In this document: piece by piece, positions 24,926 through 34,331 of the stretch
Layout: every line of letters begins with the position of its first letter
Position numbering within the stretch: the first letter of the stretch is position 1
Origin: JACVRX01 sp963819885
GTDB lineage: Bacteria; Actinomycetota; Actinomycetes; Jiangellales; Jiangellaceae
NCBI GenBank assembly: GCA_963819885.1
Contig: CAWFXV010000026.1
Location: forward strand, 174,349-238,348
Reading direction: 5' to 3'
Length of the DNA: 64,000 nucleotides
The notes under the pieces: model-generated
Databases searched by the model: none
Seen by the model: the letters and a program-made list of their open reading frames with translations, nothing else
What the model was told of the DNA's origin: nothing
Made by a program: the position numbers and the translations under genes

Positions 24926-27322
24926 TCAGAGCAGGCCGCGCTTCTGCATCTGGGTCCAGAGGATCCAGCCGGGCAGGATCGGCAGCCAGAACGACACGAT
25001 TCGGAACAACAGCACGGCTGACACGGCAAGCCCGGCACTCAAGCCCAGCGCGCTGAGGCCGGCCGTGAGGGCGGCCTCGACCGCCCCCAGCCCGCCCGGC
25101 GTAGGCACCGCCGTGCCGACGGTGTTGCCGACGAGCTGCACGACCGCCAGCGCTGCGATGTTCACGTCGGCACCCAGTGCCTTGATGCACGCGAAGAAGC
25201 AGAAGACCAGCGCGACGACCTGGAGAACCGTCCCGCCGACGGCCTCGGCGAGTTTGCGCGGACTACCGAGCACGTCCAGCAGCCGGGGGAGCCCGCGAGC
25301 CGCGAAATCGTTCCACATGTCCCGGGCTCGGCTCCGGACAGGTGGAGTGAGCAGGAGTAAGCCGGCCAGCAACAGCACCCCGGCGATGATCGCGATCGTC
25401 GTTGGCGACGGCTCCAGGCTCGCCGTGGCGGAGGATCCGGTGATCAAGCCCAGGACGATGATCAACGGGATGGTGATCGCGACGTTGCCGACCTGGTTGG
25501 CGGCCACGCTCGCCGCAGCGAGCGGACCACCGACGCCGGCCCGGGTGAGCAGGCGGATGTTGATCGCGGCCGTCCCGACTGTCGCCGGGGCGATCAGCCG
25601 GACGAATCCGAGGCTCACCTGCGCACCGAACGTGCGCCAGAACGGAACCCGTTCCGGAACGAAGCCGAGCAGCGCGTACGAGGCGCCGACGAAGCTCACC
25701 ACCATCGACCCGACGGCTGCGGCCACCCAGGCCCACTGGACTTGCGCGAACAGCGAGCCCAACGGCACGTCGGCGAGCTGCGTGCCGACGAGGTACAGCG
25801 CGACGACGACGCCCAACCCGGTCAGCAGTGACAGGGGGCGCAGCCGCTCGACCCGGATCGGCTCGGGCGCCGGGACATCCGCGCGCGCCACCACGGCGTC
25901 GCGTAGTTCGCGGAGGAGTCCTCGTCGGGCCTTCAGGCCGTGCCGGGTCGTCCGGGCCAGCGCGATCGGCTGCATCAGCGGCAAGGCAGAGGCCACCCGA
26001 TCGGGCCCAAGCACATTGAATGCCGTATCGACGGCGCGGTCAGCGCCGACGACGAGAGCGACGGCGACCAGCGCCTGCGCCAGGTCGACACGCAGGGCCA
26101 ACTCGGGTGCCGCGATCTCGCCGCCGGATGGGTTCAACAGCCAGAGGTGCCCGTCGTCGCCGACCAGAATGGTGCGGCCGGACAACCGACGGTGCGCGAC
26201 CTGGTTCAGATGTAGTCGCTTCAGCTGCCCCCACAGGTCATGCAGCAACCCGTCGGTGATCTCGTCGGCCTCGAGGTCTCCGAGCGGCCGGCCTGGAACG
26301 TGGTCGAACACGAGCACGACCGCGTCGTCGCCGATGTTGAGGGCTTGGCGCAGGCGGGGAGTCCGGGCGCCTGAGCGGCTGACCGCCATGGAGAGCAGAG
26401 CAGCTTGGTCGAGGGCAGTCCGCATGTTCAACGACTCGCGCGGCAAGACCTCCTCACGGGTGCGAACCCGCGCGATCAACCGCGCGAGCATGCCGGCCCC
26501 TTCGGTCTCCCGGTCGAGGACCAGCACGCCCAACGGGCCGTTGGATGTCTTGACGACGTAGCGGCGGTATTGGTCGACCTGGTCGGCTCTGACGCTCTGG
26601 ACGTCGTATCCCTCGGCCAGGAGCAGCGCCGCGATCGCGCGTCCGTCGGGGGCGGTCGACGGCCGCCCGCTGACGAGCCGGACACCGAGGCCGACGATGC
26701 GGCCGACGCCCAGGGCCAGGATGGTGCCGGGGATCGTTGCGGTTCCGGCCAGCAGTCCGACGGCCAGGGTCGCACTGATAGCGAACAGCGCGGCCTGCCG
26801 CGCCCGGCGCAGGTCCAGCCACGCCGTCACCGTGATGACGGCGACCAGCAAAGCGGGGTAGGCAGGAACCAGTTCAGAAGTCTCGCTGGGAGCAATCGGG
26901 TCGAAAGCGTCGGCGATCTCCTCCGGCGCGCTTCCGGCCAGCCAGCCGGTCGCCAGCGCGGCGATCACCGCTGCGAGGACACCGGCCACGAGCACTTCGC
27001 CGGTCGTGCGGAGCCGGCCCCGGATCATGAGCAGCACGACGACTATCGGGGGCAGGACCAGCCCGACCAGCTGGGCAGCGATCGACAGCAACTCGATTGG
27101 TCCGGGCGGTAGCAGCTGACCGAGTTCGCGCAGGTCCAGGGTCAGCCCGTCGAGGGTCCGCTCGGCGACGATCGCCAACCCGACCGCTGCGATGACTCCG
27201 ATTGCCGTCAGCACCAGCCGGAAGATGTCCTGCGGCCTGCGGGTGCGTCGCGGCAGCGGCGGCTCCTCGACCGGGATGTCCCGGACCGGAATCCGCGTGT
27301 CTTCCACTCCGGTATCCGCCAT
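24926..27322 (-). CDS. LPG-synthase/flippase-type membrane protein with degenerate kinase domain
   Basis: 798-residue protein. The N-terminal third has about seven hydrophobic helices. Residues about 270-450 resemble a kinase/aminoglycoside-phosphotransferase fold but lack catalysis: the catalytic loop reads HRRLSGRTI and the metal loop LLNPSGGE, without the expected Asp residues. The C-terminal 320 residues form a TIGR00374/lysylphosphatidylglycerol-synthase transmembrane domain (RLIAPATVGTAAINIRLLTRAG, GNTVGTAVPTPGGLGAVEAALT). Such domains move or modify lipids at the membrane. ATG 27322 is chosen from alignment of the soluble N-terminus; the frame extends 78 codons upstream. Divergent from the alkyltransferase-like gene. 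Function is inferred. Confidence 0.82.
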   Translation of the reverse strand: MADTGVEDTRIPVRDIPVEEPPLPRRTRRPQDIFRLVLTAIGVIAAVGLAIVAERTLDGLTLDLRELGQLLPPGPIELLSIAAQLVGLVLPPIVVVLLMIRGRLRTTGEVLVAGVLAAVIAALATGWLAGSAPEEIADAFDPIAPSETSELVPAYPALLVAVITVTAWLDLRRARQAALFAISATLAVGLLAGTATIPGTILALGVGRIVGLGVRLVSGRPSTAPDGRAIAALLLAEGYDVQSVRADQVDQYRRYVVKTSNGPLGVLVLDRETEGAGMLARLIARVRTREEVLPRESLNMRTALDQAALLSMAVSRSGARTPRLRQALNIGDDAVVLVFDHVPGRPLGDLEADEITDGLLHDLWGQLKRLHLNQVAHRRLSGRTILVGDDGHLWLLNPSGGEIAAPELALRVDLAQALVAVALVVGADRAVDTAFNVLGPDRVASALPLMQPIALARTTRHGLKARRGLLRELRDAVVARADVPAPEPIRVERLRPLSLLTGLGVVVALYLVGTQLADVPLGSLFAQVQWAWVAAAVGSMVVSFVGASYALLGFVPERVPFWRTFGAQVSLGFVRLIAPATVGTAAINIRLLTRAGVGGPLAAASVAANQVGNVAITIPLIIVLGLITGSSATASLEPSPTTIAIIAGVLLLAGLLLLTPPVRSRARDMWNDFAARGLPRLLDVLGSPRKLAEAVGGTVLQVVALVFCFFACIKALGADVNIAALAVVQLVGNTVGTAVPTPGGLGAVEAALTAGLSALGLSAGLAVSAVLLFRIVSFWLPILPGWILWTQMQKRGLL

Positions 27323-27416
27323 CGGTTCCGATGCTTCCACGGCTGGCCAGGCTCGCACTCGTTGGCGGCCCGTCGGGATTCGGCGTGGCGGACCGTCCTC
27401 ACGGCACGATAGGCCG

Positions 27417-27725
27417 GTGGACGACGAATACGTCGAAGCGGTCCTGAGCCTGGTGGAGCGAATCCCGGCCGGCCAAGCCATGGCGTACGGCGCCGTCGCG
27501 GACGTGGTGGCCGAGCGCCTGGGCCGCGGTGGGCCGCGAACGGTCGGTGCGGTCATGTCCGCCTACGGCGGTGCCGTGCCGTGGTGGCGGGTCGTCACTG
27601 CGGCCGGGCAGCTTCCTCGCGGGCACGAGGTCGCCGCCCTACGCGAGCTCGTCGCCGAGGGCTGCCCGCTGGTCGCCGACGGCTCCCGCGTCGACCTGTC
27701 GCGGGCGGCCTGGCACCCCGGCTGA
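27417..27725 (+). CDS. Alkyltransferase-like protein (MGMT fold, no catalytic Cys)
   Basis: 102-residue protein with the DNA-binding half of O6-methylguanine methyltransferase: IPAGQAMAYGAVADVVAER and GPRTVGAVMSA. The methyl-acceptor motif Pro-Cys-His-Arg reads Pro-Trp-Trp-Arg (residues 55-58), so it cannot accept an alkyl group. Known alkyltransferase-like proteins flip O6-alkylguanine and hand it to nucleotide excision repair. The start is GTG 27417. The same pairing beside AdnAB exists in mycobacteria (Rv3204). Confidence 0.9.
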   Translation: MDDEYVEAVLSLVERIPAGQAMAYGAVADVVAERLGRGGPRTVGAVMSAYGGAVPWWRVVTAAGQLPRGHEVAALRELVAEGCPLVADGSRVDLSRAAWHPG

Positions 27726-27768
27726 CGACTCCCGCCGCCCGCCGCCGCGCGTCCCTCTCCGCGTTGCC

Positions 27769-27848
27769 GGAATGACCACGTTCACCACCCCTGCCCGTAC
27801 ATCACGAGGCTTGCAGGCCTGGTGATGTACGAAATCGCCTGGTGGTGG
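27769..27848 (+). repeat. 80-bp structured repeat, copy C
   Basis: Third copy, plus orientation, 43 bases after the alkyltransferase-like gene and 84 bases before adnA, the only copy between two genes of the same direction. Both conserved arms are intact. The 13-bp stem carries one mismatch (TACATCACGAGGC on the left). Confidence 0.95.
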
Positions 27849-27932
27849 GTCGGCGCGCGCGACAGGCAGTCGCGACATCCCCTGGCATGTCGGCACCGGG
27901 TGATGTGATGGCCGACGTCCGGGGGAGGGTGA

Positions 27933-30900
27933 GTGCGTCGGCCACAGGTTCGACTGGTGCGTGCGGAGCATGCTGCCGTCGCCGTCCCGGTTCCCGACCT
28001 CGCGCAGCGCCGGGTCGTCGAGCACCGCGGCGGCCCGCTGCTCGTCCTCGCCGGGCCAGGGACCGGCAAGACCACGATGCTGGTCGAGACAGTCGTGGAC
28101 CGGGTCGAGCGCGACGGGATCGATCCCGAGCAGGTGCTGGTCCTGACCTTCAGCCGGCGAGCCGCTGGCGAGCTCAGGCAACGGATCGCCGCACGGCTCG
28201 GCCGGACGGTCCGGGAGCCGTTGGCGCGCACGTTTCACTCCTACGCCTTCGGCCTGCTCCGCCGCGAGGCCATGCTGCGCGGTGAACCGGCGCCGCGGTT
28301 GCTCACCGCGGCCGAGCAGGACCTGCTGATCCGCGAGCTGCTCCGCGGCGACGTCGACGAGTTCGCTGCGCGGTCATGGCCGGAGCACCTGCGCCCGGCG
28401 TTGACCACGCGTGGGTTCGCCGAGGAACTTCGGGATCTGCTGATGCGCGCGGCCGAACGCGGGGTTGCTCCCGCGGAGCTGGCGGCGCTCGGTCGCCGGC
28501 TCGGTCGCGCCGACTGGTGCGCCACGGCTGATTTCGCCCTGCAGTACTCCGCGGTCACCGCACTGCGGCGGCCGCCGGCGTACGACTCGGCGGAACTGGT
28601 CGGGGCGGCCGTCGACCTCCTGCGTGCGGAGCCCGCCCTGCTCGAGCGGGAACGTGCAGATCGATTGTTCGTGGTGGTCGACGAGTACCAGGATTCCGAC
28701 CCGGCGCAGGAGGAACTGCTGTCCCTCCTGGCCGGCGGCGGGCGCGACTTGGTCGTCGTCGGGGACCCTGATCAGTCCATCTACGGCTTCCGTGGCGCAG
28801 AGGTCGATGTCATTCGGCGCTTCCCGGATCGGTTCCGGGCTGCGGACGGCACGCCTGCCGAGGTGGCCCGGCTGGACGTGTCGCGTAGGTGCGGACCGAC
28901 ATTGCTCGCGGCGACTCGACGCGTGGCGGCCCGGCTCGGCGGCCCACCGGCGCATCGTCGACTCAATGCCGCGGATCCGACCGCTCCCGGCGAGGTCTCT
29001 GTGCACGTCTTCGCCAGCCCCAGCCAGGAGGCGGCGTTCGTCGCTGGCCGGCTGCGCGAGCAACACCTGCTGCACGGAGTCGCGTGGGAGTCGATGGCGG
29101 TTCTGGTGCGCTCGACGTCCGCGCTGCCACTGCTGCGGCGTGCTCTCAGCGGCGCCGGCGTTCCGGTCGTCGTTCGCCTGGAGGAGGTAAGGCTGGCGGA
29201 ACAGCCGCCGGTCAAGGCGCTGGTCGACGTCCTGGCCGTCGCCACCGGCCAGCATCCGGTCGACGCCGAGCTGGCGGTGACGCTGCTGACCGGACCCCTC
29301 GGTGGAGCCGACTCGATCGAGCTGCGGCGGCTGCGACAGGAGCTGCGGGCGGGTGAGCTTTCGACCGGCGGCGGGCGGGCGTCCGCTGAGCTGCTCGTCG
29401 AAGCGCTGCATCGGCCGAGCGTGCTCGCTTCCGTGCACCCACCGGCGGCACGCGCCGCCACCAGGCTTGCCGACCTGCTCGACGTTGCTCGTGCCGCTGC
29501 CGGCACGCGTGGCGCGACCGCCGAGGACGTGTTGTGGGCAGTGTGGAACCGCAGCGGTCTCGCGCGGCGGTGGGCACAGACCGCATTGACCGGCGGCCCC
29601 GCGGCGGCTGCGGCCGAGCGCGACCTGGACGCGGTGGTCGCCTTGTTCGAGTCGGTCGCCCGATTCGTCGACCGGCTCCCGGGGGAGGGCCCGGCGGGTT
29701 TCCTCGAGCACCTGCATGGCCAGCAGATCCCGGCCGACCCGATGACGCTTGCAGGGCAGTCGGGTCCGGCTGTTCAGCTGATGACCGCACACGCCGCCAA
29801 GGGGTTGGAGTGGGACGTCGTCGCCGTCGCAGGCGTGCAGGAGGGAGTCTGGCCTGACCTGCGAGTTCGGGGCGGCTTGCTCGGCACGGAGGCCCTCGTC
29901 GATGTCATCGCGGGTCGCGACGACTCCGCCGTCATCCGCCAGAGTGCCCGGCTGGCCGAGGAGCGCCGGCTCTTCTACGTTGCCGTCTCACGGGCACGGC
30001 GCCGGCTGCTGGTCAGTGCGGTCGCCGCCGAGGACACCCAACCGTCGCGGTTCCTCGACGATCTCGACCCGACGGCCTCGCGGACCGTGGAGGATCGCCC
30101 GGTCGAACGAGTTCCGCGGGCCCTCGACCTGCCGTCTGTCGTCGCCGAGCTACGGCAGGTTTGCTGCGACCCGGCGCAACCGATGTCAAGGCGTCGGGGT
30201 GCTGCCCGCCAGTTGGCTCGGCTGTCCGCGTCCGGCGTGCTGAGGGCGGAGCCGGCCAGTTGGTACGGGCTGCTGCCGGTATCTGACGATGCCCCCGTCC
30301 GCGCACCGGACGAGCAGGTCCGAATGTCGCCCTCGAAGCTGGTCGAGTTCGACCGATGCGAATTGCGCTGGCTGCTCAAGTCGTGTGGCGCGGTCGAGCC
30401 GGACAGCGTCCGCACGGCTGTCGGCTCCCTGGTACACGAACTCGCCGAGCACGCGGCTCGGTCGGAATGGACCGAGGAACAGTTGTTGGCAGAGTTCGAC
30501 CGCCGCTGGCCGAGCCTGGCGCTGGGCACCGGCTGGATCGGGCGAAAGGAGTACGCCAAGACCCGGCACATGGTCGAGCGGCTGGGCCGGTGGCTGGCCG
30601 AACACCCGCGCCAGGTGGTCGCCGTCGAGGTGCCGTTCGACGTCGACATCGGCCGAGCCCGGCTGGTCGGACGAGTCGACCGGCTCGAGTCCGACGACGA
30701 TGGCCGGCTCGTCGTCGTCGACCTCAAGACCGGGACGACGCCGGTGCCGGACGCCGAGCTCACGAGCCATCCGCAGCTCGCTGCGTACCAGCTGGCGGTC
30801 GAGCATGGCGCCTTCGACGGCATTACCGCGGGGGAACGCCGTTCGGGCGGCGCGCGCCTGCTGCAACTGCGCGCGTACAACGGCGGAGTCCGCGAGCAGG

Positions 30901-31076
30901 CTCAGCAGCCGCTAGCCGACGCCGACGACCCGGCCTGGGCGGCGAGCATGGTGGCGAAGGCAGCTGACGGCATGGCCGGAGCGGTCTTCACGGCGGAGCG
31001 GACCAGCTGGTGTGGTTTCTGCCCGGCGCGGCCCTCCTGCCCAGCCCATCCCGATGGCGAGCAGGTGACGCGGTGA
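27933..31076 (+). CDS. adnA: AdnA subunit of AdnAB helicase-nuclease
   Basis: 1047-residue UvrD/Rep-type motor fused to a RecB-like nuclease; with AdnB it unwinds and resects DNA double-strand ends. Helicase motifs: AGPGTGKTT (I), VVVDEYQDSDP (II), GDPDQSIYGFRGA (III), TAHAAKGLEWDVVAV (V) and YVAVSRARRR (VI). The nuclease has VDLKTG (PD-(D/E)xK) and four Cys of an AddB-like Fe-S cluster, the first in FDRCELRW and the others in WCGFCPARPSC. The GTG start follows GGGGGAGG. Its TGA overlaps the adnB GTG by four bases. Order and length match mycobacterial adnA. Confidence 0.94.
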   Translation: MRRPQVRLVRAEHAAVAVPVPDLAQRRVVEHRGGPLLVLAGPGTGKTTMLVETVVDRVERDGIDPEQVLVLTFSRRAAGELRQRIAARLGRTVREPLARTFHSYAFGLLRREAMLRGEPAPRLLTAAEQDLLIRELLRGDVDEFAARSWPEHLRPALTTRGFAEELRDLLMRAAERGVAPAELAALGRRLGRADWCATADFALQYSAVTALRRPPAYDSAELVGAAVDLLRAEPALLERERADRLFVVVDEYQDSDPAQEELLSLLAGGGRDLVVVGDPDQSIYGFRGAEVDVIRRFPDRFRAADGTPAEVARLDVSRRCGPTLLAATRRVAARLGGPPAHRRLNAADPTAPGEVSVHVFASPSQEAAFVAGRLREQHLLHGVAWESMAVLVRSTSALPLLRRALSGAGVPVVVRLEEVRLAEQPPVKALVDVLAVATGQHPVDAELAVTLLTGPLGGADSIELRRLRQELRAGELSTGGGRASAELLVEALHRPSVLASVHPPAARAATRLADLLDVARAAAGTRGATAEDVLWAVWNRSGLARRWAQTALTGGPAAAAAERDLDAVVALFESVARFVDRLPGEGPAGFLEHLHGQQIPADPMTLAGQSGPAVQLMTAHAAKGLEWDVVAVAGVQEGVWPDLRVRGGLLGTEALVDVIAGRDDSAVIRQSARLAEERRLFYVAVSRARRRLLVSAVAAEDTQPSRFLDDLDPTASRTVEDRPVERVPRALDLPSVVAELRQVCCDPAQPMSRRRGAARQLARLSASGVLRAEPASWYGLLPVSDDAPVRAPDEQVRMSPSKLVEFDRCELRWLLKSCGAVEPDSVRTAVGSLVHELAEHAARSEWTEEQLLAEFDRRWPSLALGTGWIGRKEYAKTRHMVERLGRWLAEHPRQVVAVEVPFDVDIGRARLVGRVDRLESDDDGRLVVVDLKTGTTPVPDAELTSHPQLAAYQLAVEHGAFDGITAGERRSGGARLLQLRAYNGGVREQAQQPLADADDPAWAASMVAKAADGMAGAVFTAERTSWCGFCPARPSCPAHPDGEQVTR

Positions 31077-34000
31077 AGCTCACTCCTCAGCACCTCGCTG
31101 CCCGGTTGGGCCTACCGCCGCCCACGGCCGAGCAGATGGCAGCGATGACCGCGCCATTCGCACCAGGCGTCGTGGTGGCCGGTGCCGGATCCGGCAAGAC
31201 CGAGACGATGGCCGGTCGGGTCGTGTGGTTGGTGGCGAACGGCCTGGTACGGCCGGAGCAGGTGCTGGGGCTGACGTTCACCCGCAAAGCAGCCCGCGAA
31301 CTGGGGTCACGGATGCGGCGCCGGCTGGCCCAGCTTGCTGCCCGTGGGGTCCTCGACCATGCACTCGATGCAGATCCGACGCTGCTCGACGGGGAGCCGA
31401 CGGTCATCACCTACGACGCGTTTGCCGCCCGCATCGTCGCCGAACACGCGCTTCGGCTGGGCCGGGAGCCCGGTGACCGGCTCATCACCGAGGCCGTTGC
31501 CTGGCAGTACGCGACCCGCGTGGTCGAAGGCCACGGAGGCGACATGGACCACGTCGTCCATGCCCCGACGACGGTGGTCGACCAGGTGCTGGCCCTGCAC
31601 GGTGAGCTCGCCGGCCACCTGGTCGAGCCCGGCCGGCTTGCCGAGTTCGCTCGCGAGTTGCGGGCCGAGGTCGAAAGGCTGCCCTCCTCGAGCCGGACCA
31701 GGAGCCGCCATTACGCCGAGGTAGCCAAGGCGCTGGCGGTGCAGGACGCCAGGGCGCAGCTCATTCCGCTGGTCGAGGAGTTCCGCGAGCTCAAGCGCGC
31801 CAACGAGGCCGTGGACTTCGGCGACCAGGCCGAGCTGGCCGCCCGGCTCGCCGAACGGTTCCCCGAGGTCGGCGTAGCCGAGCGCGCCCGGTTCGCCGTG
31901 GTGCTGCTCGACGAGTACCAGGACACCAACCATGCCCAGCTGGTGTTGTTGCGAGCGTTGTTCGGTGGCGGTCATCCGGTGACGGCGGTCGGTGACCCGT
32001 GCCAGTCGATCTACGGCTGGCGCGGGGCGAATGCCGGCACGCTCACGACGTTCAGGCGGGAGTTCCGCGACTCCTCTGGTACCGACGCGGTGCAGGCATC
32101 CCTGACGACGAGCTTCCGCAACGGCGCCCGGATCCTCGCGGTGGCGAACCGGCTGGCGTTGCCGTTGCGAGCAGAAGGTCTCGACGTGCCGGTCCTCTAC
32201 CCGTCCGAACGCAGTGCCGACGACCACGTCGTGGTCTCGTTGCACCTCACTGCGGACGACGAGGCCGGGGACATCGCGCGTCGGGCTCGCGCGTTCTGGG
32301 ACCATTCGGTCGAAGGCCGAACGGTAGCCGTGCTGGTCCGCGCCCGCTCACAGATTCCACGTCTCGAGGCCGCGCTGAGGGCAGTCGACCTTCCCGTCCA
32401 GGTGGTCGGAGTCGGCGGATTGCTCACGACACCAGAGGTGGGCGACGTCGTGGCGACACTGCGCGTGATCGCCGACCCGTCCCGTGGCGATGCGCTCATG
32501 CGCCTGCTCACCGGTGCCCGGTGGCGGATCGGTCCGCGCGACCTGGACGCGCTGGCTCGGTGGTCGCGTCGGCTCGCCACTGCTGCCGGCGGCCAGGAGA
32601 TGGATTCAGACGACGTCGACGACCACAGCATCGTCGACGCACTGGACTCGCTGCCGCGAGACGGCTGGTTTTCGGCCGAGGGTGATCGCCGGCTGCGTGC
32701 GTTGTCGGCCGAATTGCGCGGCTTGCGCCGGCGGGCCGGGCAGCCGCTGCCCGATCTGGTGCTCGACGTGGAGCGCACGTTGGGCCTCGACGTCGAGACA
32801 GCAGCGCGACGTGGACCGACCGGCCGGGCGAATCTGGACCGGTTCCTCGACGTGGCCGCGGAGTTCGCCGCGGCGGGGGAGAGCCCGACGCTGTCCGCAT
32901 TCCTCGCCTATCTCGATGCAGCGGAGACCGCGGAACGGGGACTGCGGCCCGGCGAGGTCGATGTGGTCGGTGATGTCGTCCAGCTGCTGACCGTGCACGG
33001 CGCCAAAGGACTGGAATGGGACGCCGTCTTCGTCGTCGGTCTGGCCGACGGTGTGTTCCCCGCTGGGCACGCGAACGACCGAGCCTGGCTCGGCAAGCCG
33101 GGCGAGCTGCCGTATCCGCTCCGCGGAGACGCGGATACCCTGCCCCGGCTGCGGTTGTCAGCCGCGCACGACCAGCGGGCGCTCGCGATGCAGTGGTGCA
33201 GTTCGCGGCCGACTGTGGCCGAGCCGGACGGCTCGAGGAGCGCCGGCTGGCCTACGTCGCGACGACGCGGGCCCGGCGGCTGCTGGTGTGTACCGGCTAT
33301 CGCTGGGGTGACGGCAAACTGCCGCGGCGTCCGTCGGAGTTTCTCGTCGAGATGCGTGCCGCATGTCTCGACGGCGCGGGCGAGGTCGGAGTCTGGGTGG
33401 ACGACCCCGGCCCGGTCAATCCACTGGACGATGTGGTGACCGAGTATCACTGGCCGTATGACCCGCTCGGTGGCCGGCGGGCGCTGCTCGAGGAGGGTGC
33501 GGCCATGGTCCGCGCCGCCCAGGCCGGCGGCGACGTCGGTGAGTTGCTCGCGGATGCCCAAGTGTCGACCGCGGCTGCCGAATGGGAGCTCGAAGTGGAC
33601 CGGCTGATCGAGGAGCACTCGCGGTCGGTGGCCGATGCCCCGGTCGATGTGCCACTACCCGCGCATCTGTCGGTGTCGCGGCTGGTGCTGCTTCGGCAGG
33701 ACCCGGACGCCCTCGCCCGCGCGATCCGTCGGCCGGTGCCACGTGCGCCGGCTCCACTCGCCCGACGCGGCACGCTCTTCCACGCCTGGCTCGAGTCACG
33801 CTGGGGATCACCCAGGCTGCTCGACGTCGACGAGCTGCCCGGCTCGGCCGATGCCGATGCCGCCCACGACCAGGAACTCGCCGCACTGCAGGCGGCGTTC
33901 CTGGCCTCACCGTGGGCCGACCGATCCCCAGTGGAGGTCGAGGCGCCGTTCGAGCTGCTGGTTGCCGGAATCCTGGTCCGAGGACGCGTCGATGCCGTCT

Positions 34001-34299
34001 TCGCCTCCGCCGACGGCGGCCTGGACGTCGTGGACTGGAAGACCGGCAAGCCGCCGAGCGGAGATGCAGAAGCCACGGCGCGCTCGATCCAGCTCGCGGC
34101 CTACCGGCTGGCCTTCGCTCGTTTACACAAGCTCGACATCGAACGCGTCGGCGCCGCGTTCCACTACGTCCGCGACAACTTCACGCTCCGCCCGGCTGAC
34201 CTGCTCGACGAAGCGCAATTGGAAGCACTCGTCCGCTCAGTGCCCACTGTCCCAGGGCCAGAACCACGAGATGGAGGACCACACTTTATAGAAGTATAG
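31073..34299 (+). CDS. adnB: AdnB subunit of AdnAB helicase-nuclease, one frameshift
   Basis: Second motor-nuclease subunit, about 1075 residues when corrected. Motifs: GAGSGKTETMAGR (I), LLDEYQDTNHAQ (II), GDPCQSIYGWRGA (III), TVHGAKGLEWDAVFVVG (V), YVATTRARR (VI), and nuclease VVDWKTGKPP near the C-terminus. The frame breaks near 33184: adding one C (CTCGC to CTCCGC) joins DQRAL to RDAVVQFAADCG and restores the frame. All motifs on both sides are intact, so sequencing error is most likely. The last codons and stop lie inside the AT-rich dyad before the ATPase gene, suggesting that the natural 3' end was changed by that insertion. Confidence 0.9.
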
Positions 34300-34317
34300 T
34301 TATATGGACTGTACTTC
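34291..34317. promoter_or_regulatory. AT-rich inverted repeat before AAA ATPase gene
   Basis: GAAGTATAGT and ACTGTACTTC form 10-bp arms with one mismatch around TATATGG. The surrounding 45 bases are the most AT-rich stretch I noticed in the window. It overlaps the adnB stop and ends 14 bases before the ATPase ATG, so it probably serves as operator or promoter core (TATAGT at 34295-34300 resembles a -10). Confidence 0.55.
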
Positions 34318-34331
34318 ACTATCATGCAGAA

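Noticed and set aside
24765..26561. 598-codon plus-strand frame
   Set aside because: Antisense shadow of the flippase-like gene: Ser/Thr/Arg/Pro-rich, no domain, no ribosome site.
27417..27725. Active O6-methylguanine-DNA methyltransferase
   Set aside because: The acceptor Cys is Trp, so methyl transfer is impossible; annotated as alkyltransferase-like instead.
28374..29792. 472-codon minus-strand frame
   Set aside because: Antisense of adnA with no recognisable domain; typical for high-G+C coding DNA.
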